The notes beneath the pieces were generated by a model. The model saw nothing but the letters and a program-made list of their open reading frames with translations. It did not search any database and was not told the origin of the DNA. DNA of 64,000 nucleotides from Blakeslea trispora. Taxonomy: Eukaryota; Mucoromycota; Mucoromycetes; Mucorales; Choanephoraceae. The position numbers and the translations under genes were made by a program. Positions 10,823 through 22,649 of this stretch are shown here, in pieces. The stretch lies in assembly GCA_025331445.1 (NCBI GenBank), contig JAIWNE010000118.1, forward strand, positions 1 through 64,000, written 5' to 3'. Every line of letters starts with the position of its first letter. Position 1 is the stretch's first letter.

Positions 10823-12458
10823 CTACTTGGATTGAGTACAACGCTTATAAACAGCAATACCCACTGCAATGGCTAAAAGACTAATACTGAATACACTTGT
10901 CCAATGAGTGGATTTGGGTTTTTTGGGTTCGTCATCATTGAGGTCGATTGTTTCAATGGATCTATCTGTCACAGTTGTCATGGTCTCGACTCGAATGGCA
11001 CTTTCTTGAAGGTCAAAAATTTCATCTTCTTCATCATTTTCTTCTTCTTTTTGTTGAAGTAGAGAAGAAGCCAACAGACCTGCTTCGGACAATGCTTGCA
11101 CTTCGTCAAACAGAGCAATGTTCAATTCAAAGGAACGTACAGCTTCAGCTACAATCAAGTCACGTGTTGCTTGATCCACTTTAGCTGCATTTAAGCGCTC
11201 TCTATAAAAGTTTTTGAATTCAGACTGGTTACCCAACTGGTCAAAGTGATAAAAGTTTAGGCCATCCACTGTATCCCAAGCACTGTCTGATTCATCTAAT
11301 TGAAAGACATGCTTCTTGAGGCGCTTAGCCAAGATCTGACCACCACTCAAGTCACCCAGATAACGAGAATAACTATGAGCAATCAGCAAGGCAGGGTTGA
11401 CGGCACATGCCTCTTTCATGGCATCAACATAGGCCTTGACAGCAGGTGTCATGGTAATCGGATCAATAAGCTCGGACACTCGTTCTTGACCATAAAAGTA
11501 TTCAAGATCTCGCTTGAGGGATTCTTCTCGGTTCAGCTCTTGAGGGAAATGAATGATCTTGACTACTGGATGTTCCTTGTGTTCCTCAAGCAATGCTTCC
11601 ATGTATCTAATCGAGTTTGTCAGTCCTCTTTTTTCCGTTATTCTATAGCTTCAAAATCCATACTTGTAAACAAAATAAAGTGAATTGATATATTGGCCAT
11701 ATTCATCCGCATTGATATCGCCCTTTAGGAAACGCCTATAGAAGGAGTTGTTTGTTTTAGGTTCCATTAGATGAGTTGATTGTACTTTACTTACTTTGTA
11801 AACACGCTTGTTTCCGCAGCACGATGAACTACTTTGGTGCCTTCTCTCATGGCAGAAGCCAACTGAGGATCTTCGAGATATTCAGGCTCAGCCTTTTCTT
11901 TTTCTTCTTCGTCTTGCTTGATTTCAAAGAGTGTTTCAAGCTGAGATTTGTCGAGGAAACGGTTCAATGTTTTGACAAGCACAATACCTTCTTCACATGA
12001 AGGAAGCTCTATTGTTCTCGTTTCGATTAATGCCTTGCCATGCATATTTTGTTTAATCCTTTACCTGACATATTTAAAGTGGGATGATCTTTAGGAATTT
12101 GAGCCATCAAGGCACCGATTTCTTCTTGAGATTTGGTAGAAAATGGACAGCCTATCACAAATAGATGAAAAATTAAGCTTTTTTTTTTTCTTTGTTTGTT
12201 TTTCTCTTTTTGATTACCTTCTTTAAAAGCAGGACTAAATTCCAAGAAATAAAAAGACAATTAATCATTGTTCAATCCTGTTGGTAACTTATCTTCTTAC
12301 CATCGAGAAACATCACCATAACTTACAGCAAGTGAATTAACTTCTTCAAGGGCAGCATAAGGACATCCCTTTGAAAAAGCAGGGCAAAGATGTTTCAATT
12401 CATCAATATTGGTTAGGCCTTCAAGACCAGGATGAGGAGGCATGACAGTATCAGTCAT
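10823..12458 (-). CDS. Tail-anchored haem oxygenase with N-terminal Cys-Pro modules
   Basis: Six exons (12458-12301, 12234-12218, 12151-12065, 12008-11795, 11735-11664, 11606-10823), 443 aa. The haem oxygenase core runs from about residue 135: MREGTKVVHRAAET with proximal His149, RFLKGDINADEYGQY, and YSRYLGDLSGGQ, the distal-helix signature. It should cleave haem to biliverdin, iron and CO. After an acidic stretch, a single hydrophobic helix near the C-terminus (SVFSISLLAIAVGIAVY) followed by KR marks a tail anchor, probably ER. The N-terminus is unusual: two copies of a CPAF-x2-GCP[YF] module at residues 25-33 and 53-61, the second encoded mainly by a 17-nt microexon. These resemble haem-regulatory CP motifs. 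The exon 4 acceptor (AATAG before 12008) was chosen as the only one giving an open frame. Confidence 0.86.
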
Positions 12459-12496
12459 TTTTTGAAAAAATAAAACAAAGTATAGAAAAGAAAAAA

Positions 12497-12544
12497 GGGA
12501 AGAAAAAAGGGAAGAAAAAAGGGAAGAAAAAAGGGAAGAAAAAA
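12497..12544. repeat. 12-bp tandem repeat, four copies
   Basis: Four exact consecutive copies of the unit GGGAAGAAAAAA (plus strand), flanked by poly-A and poly-G. It lies 39 bp upstream of the haem oxygenase start, so on the transcribed strand it is a C/T-rich leader or promoter element. Likely slippage-prone. Confidence 0.9.
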
Positions 12545-12693
12545 GGGGGGGAGAAAGACTGGATTTAAACTTGTCGCTTTTTTTTTTTTTTTGAACTGAC
12601 CAAGTCATGCGTACGTGATTGGAGCATCTTACTTTATTTGCCGCTAACGGTACCTTCTTTATTTCTATTTGACACTTCTATCGCCGTTTTGAT

Positions 12694-14820
12694 TTATGTC
12701 TTTTTGATGATTAATCCTTTAAGCATATCAAAACTGTTTCCATCCGGTTGAAGCGTAAATCGCTTCCGAGGATCCCGAATGCTGACAGCTTCAAGCATAC
12801 CATAGTCGCGTGTGATGCCCACAATTCTGGCCTTTTCATCATCATGTGTAGTTAAGGTGATTATTTTGTCACTAGTATAGACGAGTTGAGTTGTTTGGGT
12901 CTGTCATGGCACATGCTTTTGTTTACCTATGCAACCAGCGTTGATAATATGTATCCAAGAACCATGATCCCATGCCCTTCTCACAGAACTCCATGTAATA
13001 TTTTTCAAAAGTGACTAATGCATGAGCCAATACTTCTTCTCTCTCTAATCGCTTCAAAGATGGATTATGTTGTTGAATCACATCGTTGATAGAAACAGTA
13101 GGATGTGGGTTGTTTAGGTTGATACCACATCCAATCACAAGCAAGAATTCGTTTTTCGCAAAACTTGAATTGACTAAAAGACCGCCTACTTTCTGCAGCC
13201 CTTGAGGCAAGTCAGCATAGATGTCGTTAGGCCATTTGAGTCGAAGTGGCACATCTTCGTAACCAGGTCGAGTACGAATACTTTCAACAATGGCTAATGC
13301 GATCAAGTATTGAATAAACACAACAGGTGCATTTGACAGTTGAATGGAGTGGCGTACAACAAAACTAAATTGTAATGCACCTGCTTGAGATACCCATGAA
13401 TTTCTACCTCTACCTAACAAAAAGCAAAATCAGCTATTATAACTTTTTCCCCTCTTTCTTTTTCTTACCTCTGCCTGCAATTTGGTTAGTAGCAAGGCAA
13501 ACGAACCCACTGGGCAAACCTTCTGAGAATTGATAATTCCTAAGGTCAAGTTTAAAAGAAAAAAGATGAGTTTTCTTTTGTGTATAAATCACAAATGCTG
13601 GCTCAACTATTTTCTTCTTTTTACTTGTCTAAAACCGTTTGTGTACTTGTGATAACTTTGGAATACAAAAGGGCATTACCAAAACGATACCATCCACCTC
13701 CACCCCATTCTTGCTTTCTTCGTGACACTAATGCATCGAAATAGGCTTTGATATCAAACAAAGGAGTCAATGTCTTGTGAGGTGCATGCACTGACTTTTC
13801 ATCCGATAGTAAGGCTGGATAAAGCACCTTAAGGATGGGTGACTTGTCTTCGGATTCACGTTCCAATGAGAGACGTGTTAGCATATCGGTCAAATCCTCT
13901 CTATTGTTGTCCAAGGTATCCACATAAAACGTATCATTGGAATCTGTCAGTAATTGGTTATCATCTGTAGCTTGATGCAATCTGTCTGTGATGCTTTTTA
14001 AAAGAGATCCAGATAAGGTTGAGAGATACAAGGGGGTTACTTGAGGTACACCCATGTCTTCCTTTCTCGTCTTTAATCCAACACGAGTCAATGCTTCTGT
14101 CAAAAATGTCTGACAAGCAGGAAAAGAGGCTGATAAATCTCGAATGATGTCTGCTTGATGTTCATTATCACTTAAATCAACTAAATTGACATTATATTCT
14201 GGATGAATGCCAAACAGAAGAGCTGTTCCTTTGTTTACTTGACATTGGACACCTGCTGCTGCTGTCTTTTCATCAGAGAGACCTGGATCTTGATAGCGAC
14301 AGAGAACTTTGACTTGATCGAATGTATCTGCATGAACAAAATAACCCCCACCGTTGTAATATGACTTGAAAGATGTGCCATTTTCTGTCTTGACAGAGAC
14401 TGCTCTAGCCCCCTTTTCACTGTTGTAGACAAATCCAGGATACATTGTACCACGACTTGTACCGGGGAAAAAGGCAAGTTCACGTTGGCCTATCACTTGA
14501 ATAGGGCTGCCCTTTTCAAACTCGATATCGCGAGAAGCAAAATAGGCACCTGCACAGAAACCAAGATATCGTCCTCCTCCTTGGACATATTGCTTGATCT
14601 TGTTGTTGATAGGTCCGTTTAGGTCATCGCAATAGGGCGAGTCACGTCCACCGGGAATGACGAGGAGTGAACATGTCTCCTCCCAAGGTTCTGACTTCAA
14701 TGTGCTAGCATCGACCTTCATGACATCGTATGCATGACCCAAGATAGACTTTAAAGTCAAATAGGTTTGCTTTACTGAAGTAGGCGAGGTGCCATTGCCC
14801 TGATATATCAATACGTTCAT
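12694..14820 (-). CDS. BPL1: Biotin-protein ligase (holocarboxylase synthetase)
   Basis: Four exons (14820-13625, 13539-13469, 13413-12927, 12871-12694), 643 aa, normal for fungal BPL1. The enzyme activates biotin with ATP and attaches it to carboxylases such as acetyl-CoA and pyruvate carboxylase. The N-terminal ~270 residues are the glutamine-amidotransferase-like domain of eukaryotic ligases (VIPGGRDSPY, GRYLGFCAGAYFAS). The catalytic part shows LLYSKVITSTQTVLDKN, GRGRGRNSWVS (biotinyl-AMP loop), LRLKWPNDIY and GGLLVNS, IGCGINLNN. The C-terminal domain ends with LQPDGNSFDMLKGLI. The last intron was placed so that the WLHSD junction forms; a nearer AG at about 12904 would lead to an early stop. 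Confidence 0.95.
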
Positions 14821-15885
14821 TGTGCTTTGTAAGGAAGAGGAATAGCGTAAGAAGACTCTACCAAACACTTTATAGGACTTTAAACAAATATATATAAAAA
14901 AAAAAAGAAAGCTCATTTTGAAATATGAAAAGCCTTTATCATGTTTCTTTTTTAATACTTTTTCGCTTTTGTGCTTGGAGTAAGCTTCGTTCCTGTTTAA
15001 AAAAGAATGATAATTACTTTGTCAAAATAAGAATTAACAGCTTGTACCTCCATACAGCATATTCAAAGATTACAGGATGGATCATCTGGTAATCAAAACT
15101 CAAGCAATGTTGATCGAATTTCATTTGGTCTCAGAATGAAATTTCGCTATAAACATCCACTGCTTCATCTCTTTTTCTCGTAAGCGATATGCGAGTGCGC
15201 AGTTGTATGTGTGATGAGAGAGGAAGTTTTTCTTTCACTCAAGCCATCCTTTTCTTTTTGTCGCGTTTTCGGCCAACTATACACTAAACATACTTTTTCA
15301 GTGATTTTTTTTTACTCCTCTCCTGCAATAATAATTGAACCTTACTAAATCATATACACAATAGATTGATCCCTTTTTTTTTCTTTCTTGGTCTAAATTG
15401 TTCAGAACAACACATGGAGCTTCATTTTTCTTTTGTCAAAGTCTGATAAACTTTCCTTTAATGCTCCGCACAAAGCATTAGTCATAATTAGAGAGATACA
15501 ATTGTTCTAACCAAATGCTCTCAAGTGTCTTTGCTTAGGAAAAAAAAAGAGCATAACCAGTTTTTAATTCAAACAAAATAGCCTTCACTTACTCAAATGA
15601 ATGGATATTCAATAAGCCCATAACACATTTCTTACACTTTTGAAAAGAACCAATGAAATAAAGCCTGTCTTTTTTTCTTTTTAGAACTGCACATTGTAGA
15701 CCAATTAATTGTAACAAAAGCTGACCTGTAAAAAGATGTCTATCGACTGCTGAGATTGAACTGAGAAACATACTACTTTTTTTTTTTGTGTATTTTTTTT
15801 TCACCGACATGAATCCCCTTTCATTTGTCTTTCTTTCCATCTTTATATCTATTTATTTTTCTTTCTATATTTATAAGCCTAAACA
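14821..15885. other. Intergenic between divergent genes
   Basis: About 1.1 kb between the starts of BPL1 (minus) and the AVT-like transporter (plus). AT-rich with long T tracts near the transporter start; it should hold both promoters. No gene is supported. Confidence 0.6.
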
Positions 15886-17602
15886 ATGGAATTACATGAA
15901 ATGAAGGCAGAAAAATCGTTTTACTCGGACTCTTCACCGAGTAATAACAATGAAAACTTTGTGGGTATGTCTTTGTCACACTACTTTGTTGTCTAGTTGA
16001 CACTGACAAGTACAATCTAGGTGAAATCGAACATGACAATATTAGTTTCTCTCATGGTGTTGATGCAGATGATAGTAAAAGAGGATCCTCTTTTTTGGCT
16101 TATTTCAATATTGTCTGTGTGGTAGCCGGTACGGGTGCTCTCAGTTTGCCTTATGCTCTGAAACAAGGTAGAAATAGACAATTCAATATGTTTTGACAGC
16201 TTTACTAAAAAAAAAAAAAATCAATTTAAACTATAGGTGGATGGATTGGTAAATTACATCATACAACACAATTGAAAAAAAATTAATGATTGATAGGTCT
16301 CTTCATTCTTGGACTCAGTTGGTTTTTTTCAACATGTAATTTCATACAAGGCTTCTTTTTTTTAGGAAGAGATGATTGACACTTGTATATAGATTCTGGT
16401 GTCATTTTAATTCGATGCCTCTACTATAACGGGAAAACACGACTTTCTTCTTACCAAGAAGTTGCCGAAGAAGCCTTTGGCAAAATTGGTGGTTGGTTAG
16501 CCTTCTTCTTTACAGTGATTTCCTTAATTGGTGTACCTGTTCTTTATATCCTGTTGGCCGGTTCCAATCTACACTCCGTTTGTACGGGTACATCTGCTGA
16601 ATTAACATTCCCAATTTGGGTTGTCATTTGTTCCGCCATTGTCGCTGTTCCTTTTGTATTCTTCAAATCAATGAAAGAAGTCGGTGTTTTGAGTGCATTT
16701 GGTATGCTAGCTACTGTTGTTGTTGTACTCATCTGTCTTGTGGCAGCAGCTATCGATAGACCCAATCAAACCAATGTACACCATGACTCTGTCATCTGGA
16801 GTGAATTCCCTGTTGCTCTCAGTTCAATTGTTTTCAGTTTCGGTAAGGTTTTTTTTTTATATATATTGTTCTATGTAGATCAAAGATAACTTATCTCTCT
16901 ATGTATAATTTTTTTTTCTTTATTTTGGTGATCAGGTGGTAATCCCGGTAAGTTGTTGAAAATAATGACTCATTATGAACCCGATTATTCATATACTTCT
17001 ATTATCTAGTCTATGCACATGTTGAAGCAGGCATGCGTCGTCCAAGAGATTGGCCCAAGGTGATCACTGCTGGTCTTTCTACTTGTGCTATTCTTTATTT
17101 CTTGACAGCCATTCCTGGTTACTATGTCTACGGTGATCAAGTAATGAGTCCTGTTTACAACAGTATTCCTGCTGGTGGTGCAAAGATAGCTTCTGAAGTT
17201 GTCATCACAGCTCATGTCTTGATGGCCTGTCCTATCTTGTTGACTTCATTTGCTCTTGATTTAGAAAAGATGTTTGGTATCAACAGCTTTAGATTCTCTC
17301 GTCCAGTGGAACATGCACTACGCTTCACATTGCGTATTGCCTTGGTTGTCATTATTGCAGTCATTGCTATTTTTGTGCCTTTCTTTGGTGACTTTTTGTC
17401 TCTTTTGGGTGCCTTCAGTAACTGTACACTTATTCTGATTTTCCCAGTCATCTTCTATCTCAAGTTAACTGGTGTTCGCAATAAGCATTTCACTGAATTG
17501 GTCCTTTGTGCCATCATTGTTATGATTGGTATTGTTGGTTTGATCTTTGGTACCAAGAGTGCCATCGAAGCTCTCAAATCCGATTTTGAAAGCACCAAAT
17601 AG
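15886..17602 (+). CDS. Vacuolar-type amino-acid transporter (AAAP/AVT family)
   Basis: Seven exons: 15886-15964, 16021-16167, 16237-16248, 16297-16335, 16393-16842, 16936-16947, 17010-17602; 443 aa. It begins with a ~45-residue hydrophilic tail, then transmembrane segments starting at FLAYFNIVCVVAGTGALSLPYAL, the classic first helix of the AAAP family. SYQEVAEEAFGKIGGW and FSFGGNPVYAHVEAGMRRPRDWPKVI are strong family motifs; the last depends on the 12-nt exon 16936-16947. About ten or eleven helices are visible. Known relatives move neutral amino acids across the vacuolar membrane or plasma membrane by proton coupling; the substrate cannot be read from sequence. Two separate exons of only 12 nt, both in phase 1, are needed to keep the frame. 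Confidence 0.9.
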
Positions 17603-19565
17603 ATCAATATGATTAGAACACTCTGTAAATAATATGCTTCCCTCCTGTGTAATTTTAAATCATCACTATAAATTATTAATTTTGCCTCTATAAACGAGCC
17701 TAGAACTCACTTGTATGTATAAGCATCTCTTTTTTTTTTTGACATTGTGATCTTAGGAAATCTTTATGTGTAACAATGCGCAGATGTGAATCCTTATTCT
17801 TATTGGTGTCTTTTGAAGAAAGCAAGGAGAAACACAAGAAAAGCATCTCTGCCACAACTACTGTATCACTGCTTTATACAAATGTATTCATTTGGCTGTT
17901 TCTCTATGTTAACAATATAAACTTTGTTAGAAAAGAAGTCGGTTAGGTACTTTATGAGACCCTGATCTAAAAAAAAAAAAGACCGAACAAACATTAACCA
18001 TTTTTAACATTTTACCTCTTGAATCAAGCACCCCCCCTCTTATGCTTAAAAGGCTTCTACTCTCATTTTGTGTTCTTTTTGTGCTTATTTGGAACAAAGA
18101 AGAAAATTACTATAGCATGTCTATAGGTTTGATCTTATTAAAAGGATTACTGTTAGTCTAAAATGCTAGTTTCATATTATTGCATTGCTAATGCCTATGT
18201 AGTTCATTAATGATCACTTGTTTTCATTTTCGTCCTTCACTTCTAAATGGTTTTGTTCTATTGAAAAGTATATAAATGAGAGCACTACAAACAAGCATTT
18301 AGCAGCTACTTGAGCTCGCTTGTGTTACCGCTAAAGAGCAAGTACGATTGCTTAAAAGGAGGCAAAAAAAAGTAATCAAGGCTTCATTGCTGAAACACTA
18401 TCAGAAGGAGAAACCTCTTTGATTGAAACAGGTGCATCATCGCAATAAAGGCTTACATCTGCCTTTCATCAAACAGAAAAAAAAGGCTTGTTTCATTCCC
18501 TTTAAAGCTGAACCGATTCTATATAGACACTATTAGTAGCAACAACTAAAACAGCCATAAACTCATGGTGATGTAGAATATTTAATTCAACATTGAAACA
18601 GAGCATGGCAACAAAACAATACATAATATACTATAAAAATGAATAGACTGTTCATTTTATTTATTTCTTTGTTCGCACTCCTTTATAGAGAAAGGATTAA
18701 TAGCAAGAAGGTAATGGTATCAATTGGTCCGGATGTGGTATCAAAGGCCAATTTTTTTTTTAGAAAAAAAAAAAGAGAATACGCTCACCTGACTCAACGG
18801 ATTGACCGCTTAATTTTCCATAAAGAAGTTACCCAGATCTATTAGGACAACACAACAAACAAAAGCTTATTCCTCAATTGAGCATTATTATCGGCTTGTT
18901 TTCCTTTATTTGATTGTTTACTTTTTTTTTTTTATTTAAAGAAGCACCGGACTTTAGAAAATTGATCAGCCACAAGTTTACTTTTATCAGGTTTCAGAAA
19001 AATACAACATAGGAACATGTTCCACTCTTCATTCCTCAGAATACATTGAAAAGGGCAAAAAGCCATTTTGAAGTTGTCCCTGTAAATACTTGAAAGTTGC
19101 AAAGTAACTAAATCTCAATTCATTATTAGAAAAAAAAAATCGGGAACTTTCTTTGTGACCAGATCCCACAAAATGCATCTTTTTTGTAAAATAAGAAAAA
19201 TTGCTAGTCCAGACTAGTTCGTCATTCTATTATTATTTTTTTAGCTCAATATAAATGAATGAGATAATCAATACAGCTTTGACGGTTTTGACGTGATGTG
19301 TTCAGTCCTCCCTTTTGCAAAAGATGAGTTAAGATGCATGTGTGTACACCTTAAATACTACGCGAGTTACACTAATCTGAAAGCTGTAGACAAAAAAAAA
19401 AAAAGGAGGGTTTGTAATTAAACGGAAAGCATCCTTATACGATAGGATGTAAATTACTTTATGTATGCAAAAAAAAAAAGAAAGAGAGAGACTATTTACA
19501 GAATAAGATGACAATAATAACAATAAGAAATGTAAAGTGGGGGAAATAAAGCAGGGAAGAAACCC
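17603..19565. other. Intergenic between convergent genes
   Basis: About 2 kb between two convergent 3' ends, longer than needed for terminators. AT-rich with many poly-A/T runs. Largest open frames are under 70 codons with no recognisable motif. I see no tRNA, transposase or repeat here. Confidence 0.55.
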
Positions 19566-20881
19566 TTATTTTCTTGCTTCAATAGGTGGAGTTAACAATC
19601 TTGCAAGGTTAGCAGGTACTTTGTCTTCGGCATATCTCCATTCAGGATGATGATATAATTGCAATGTATTACTGGCGTACCATTTGGGGAAATCTAAAGA
19701 TGTAATGGATGAGAAACAAAACAAAAGACTAAAGCAAACTATAATTACCTAAAGAACTAGGATGATTCAGCTTGTCTTGAATGTCTAAAGCCATCAACTC
19801 AGATCTACAAGACTTGTCTCTATGAATTTGAAGCTTGTAGTAGTTGGGAGACATGGTGCACTTCTTGCCACTACGATAGGCCAAAAAGGTCAAGGCAGCT
19901 TGATCTTGACGGTGGTTGACACGAGATGAGCCTGGGGGAGCAATACAGTTCTTATCTAAACCACATTTGAACCAAGGGGTAATGATGTCGTCAACGATAG
20001 TCTGGTTGCGAACATCGAAACCCAAGGCAGCTCCGTTACAGTTGGGGTTAGCTGCATATTGCTTGGGATCCGCATTGTAATAGGCATACATGCCGGGATG
20101 TGTCCATTTTTCCATATTCTGAGAGGAACGGGGTGACCAAAACCCACCATTCTTGCGGATGACGTTGGGAATAGAACGAATAAATTCAGGTGTGACCACG
20201 TTACCGGCATCAAGCCAAACCAAGATGCCATTTGAGTTCTCTGTATATTTGAAGGCTGCTTCGTGAACAATGCCTGTCTTCCAAGCATATTCACCAGCAC
20301 TGATGGCTACATCCCAAAAGCGGGGATACTTGAAATAATCGAATGTTTCCAAATCGTCAATAAGACCATTCTCAACAAGTTGGTCTAAAACAGGAAGTTG
20401 TGTACGGTTCATGCCAATGTTATAAACAACGATACGAGGGAACTCTTCTACTTTCAGTTCAGAACGGAGATTGTAAAGCGAATATAAAAAATTTTCCAAG
20501 GAGCAAAGGTGGTTAGCACTGGAGCCAGTGACAATGGTGAAAGGATAAGATGAAGGCTTAGGTGTGATAGGGTGTGTTACATGCTTGACGAAGGGCTTAG
20601 CTTCGTCTTCTACGGGTAACAAAGGCTGAGGACATGATGTAGCATCGCAAGTATCCACTATCATAACTTGTCAGATAAATGCCTTTCTTTTTATGTTTTA
20701 TCTTTATTTGCTTACTTGAAGAAGAAGGCAATGATGATGTACTGTAGACAACTCTGATTTTCAATGTAGATACACAAAAGAAACCGATGACAAAAATAGC
20801 AAGAATAGGTATGCTCAGCATATTCTTGAAAAAAGACTGTTTTGTGGTTGTGCCCATCTTTTGCGAATGTACGCCTGTCAT
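19566..20881 (-). CDS. Type II membrane protein, glycosyltransferase-like (DUF1647-like)
   Basis: Three exons (20881-20716, 20657-19749, 19693-19566), 400 aa. A short cytosolic tail is followed by one signal-anchor helix (SIPILAIFVIGFFCVSTL), typical for Golgi enzymes. The lumenal part shows FTIVTGSSANH, YNLRSEL, FPRIVVYNIGM, PRFWDVAISAGEYAWKTGIVHEAA, LVWLDAGN and NHRQDQAALTFLAY. These fit, from memory, DUF1647-type glycosyltransferase-like proteins; WLDAGN could serve as the acidic metal/nucleotide site. Two NxS/T sites (NRT, NQT) are present. Donor sugar and acceptor are unknown. A second in-frame ATG at 20857 would remove eight residues and is equally possible. Confidence 0.78.
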
Positions 20882-22058
20882 TGCTCTCTACAGTCTGGTT
20901 TGAAACAAAAGAAAGAAAAAAGAGAAAGAAAGAAAGAAAGAGAGAGAGAGGGAAAAAAAAGGGGGGAAAGAGCAAAATCTATAAAAAATAGTCGTTTCTA
21001 TTTATATTGTTTTTTCTTTCTCAATTTGGTATGAAACCATTTATAGACCCTTCCTAGATATTTTTAGTTGAAGTCTCACAGTGTAATGTTATTTCTTTTT
21101 TTTTTTTTGGCTCTGCGCCACTTATACATGTTGGCTTTGCTTCTTCTTTCTTTAAATGTATAAACAAGAAAAAGAACGATAACCATAGAAAAGAAAATAT
21201 TACTTTATATGGCAAGTCTGTTTAGTAAATGCAAGCCTATCAGATAAATAAACGCCAAATTGAATAGTCAATCTACCAAAAAAAAAAGAAAAAATAGGGG
21301 GAAAAAAAACCCTTATTGTTAAGCCAGGCAAATAGATTCACTTTTTTCCAATCAAAGTCAGATGTAACTTAATATCACACACACACACACACCTCCTAGT
21401 TTAATAACTAACATTTTCTTTGTGTATAAATCAGTTGATTAAGCTGAAAACATGAGATTTACCGGTTTCTATCTTGTGAAACTGATTTAGAGGCAGGTTA
21501 TTCATAAGAGAAGAAGCACATTGATGCCTGTTCTTTACTCTCTACAGTTTTTTAAGCCACAGATTTTGAAACGGAGTCATTTGAGCGCATTCAGCTTTGC
21601 ATGATTGAGCATATAAATATAATCTATTCAAAAGATTTCAAATCTGCAGAAATCCAATTCTCCCTAAACACCCTTAACAAATTGATTTTCAATTGCATCT
21701 TTGGCACTATAACAGATACTAATCGTCTTTATATTTTCAGGCTGCATTCTACGTTTAATTGCCCTCTCTTTTTTTTTTGCATGTTGAGGGGAGAGTAACA
21801 TGCTCCATCTGTGCGTTTGAAGCAAGTTGGTCTTTTTTGTTAATGAGAAAGAAAAGCTCTCCCGGGAAACAGTCCATGTATAAGCCAAAATAAAGAAGAG
21901 AAAGTAAAAAAGAGGGTCAAGAAAATAAGAGAGTCAGTTGATTGCTCATATCTGATTGTTCCTAAATTTGTCTGATTGACACATGGATTAAAGTGTAATC
22001 GCCGCCTTGTTTCTATTTTCTCCCCTCCTTCCTTCCTTTCTGTTTCTTTTTTTACACT
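20882..22058. other. Intergenic between divergent genes, with (CA)n tract
   Basis: About 1.2 kb between starts of the glycosyltransferase-like gene and the UPF0357 gene. It contains a purine-rich run (20896-20968), which is C/T-rich on the minus coding strand, and a short CA microsatellite at about 21376-21392. No gene is supported. Confidence 0.6.
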
Positions 22059-22551
22059 ATGTTTATCTACTTGGCACTCTTCCTGTTCTTTTTATTATGT
22101 AAGCTATGGTACTCTCACAGAATGATAGAATGACTCAATTCATTTGTTTGATAGTGTGTTGGTATTTTCGTCAATATCTTATTGACGCTGCCTCTTTCTT
22201 GGCCAATAAAGCCAACCGCTTCTTTGGTTATCGTTTACTACCAACCAACGAAGGCTCATTTGAGCAGGATATTGAAGATGGACTAACAAGCTCCCATTTC
22301 GACTTACATGCCAATCTGAACGAACAAGACAGTAGAGCGGGATTAAAAGACAAGGAAGAGATTATGAGGATTATGAAAAGACAAAAAGTAACATTTGATG
22401 AAGCTCGACTGATTCGTCAACAACAACTCTTGAAGAAGAATGTAAGTTTCAGCTTATTTTGTCAATTGCTTGAAGAGTCTAAAGCTTTGTTTGTTAGAAT
22501 ATCGATCCCGAAACAGGTCTTCCTTTAGATCCCAAGTTTGTTCAGTTCTAA
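22059..22551 (+). CDS. UPF0357 / DUF2015 small membrane-anchored protein
   Basis: Three exons (22059-22098, 22155-22441, 22498-22551), 126 aa. The N-terminal ~16 residues form one hydrophobic helix (MFIYLALFLFFLLLCWYF) made only when exon 1 is spliced to exon 2. The body is hydrophilic and helical, with VTFDEARLIRQQQLLKKN followed by the terminal GLPLDPKFVQF. This end and the VxFDEAR motif are characteristic, from memory, of the fungal UPF0357/DUF2015 family (S. cerevisiae YCL012C). Function is unknown. The gene lies 98 bp upstream of the RPP14-like gene on the same strand. Confidence 0.82.
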
Positions 22552-22649
22552 ATGAGAAAAATAAGCCCCCTCCTAAATTGTACATAACAAAAAGCCACGC
22601 TTATTTTTTTTTTTTATTCTCTCTCTCTTTTTTTTTTTCTTACTATACC

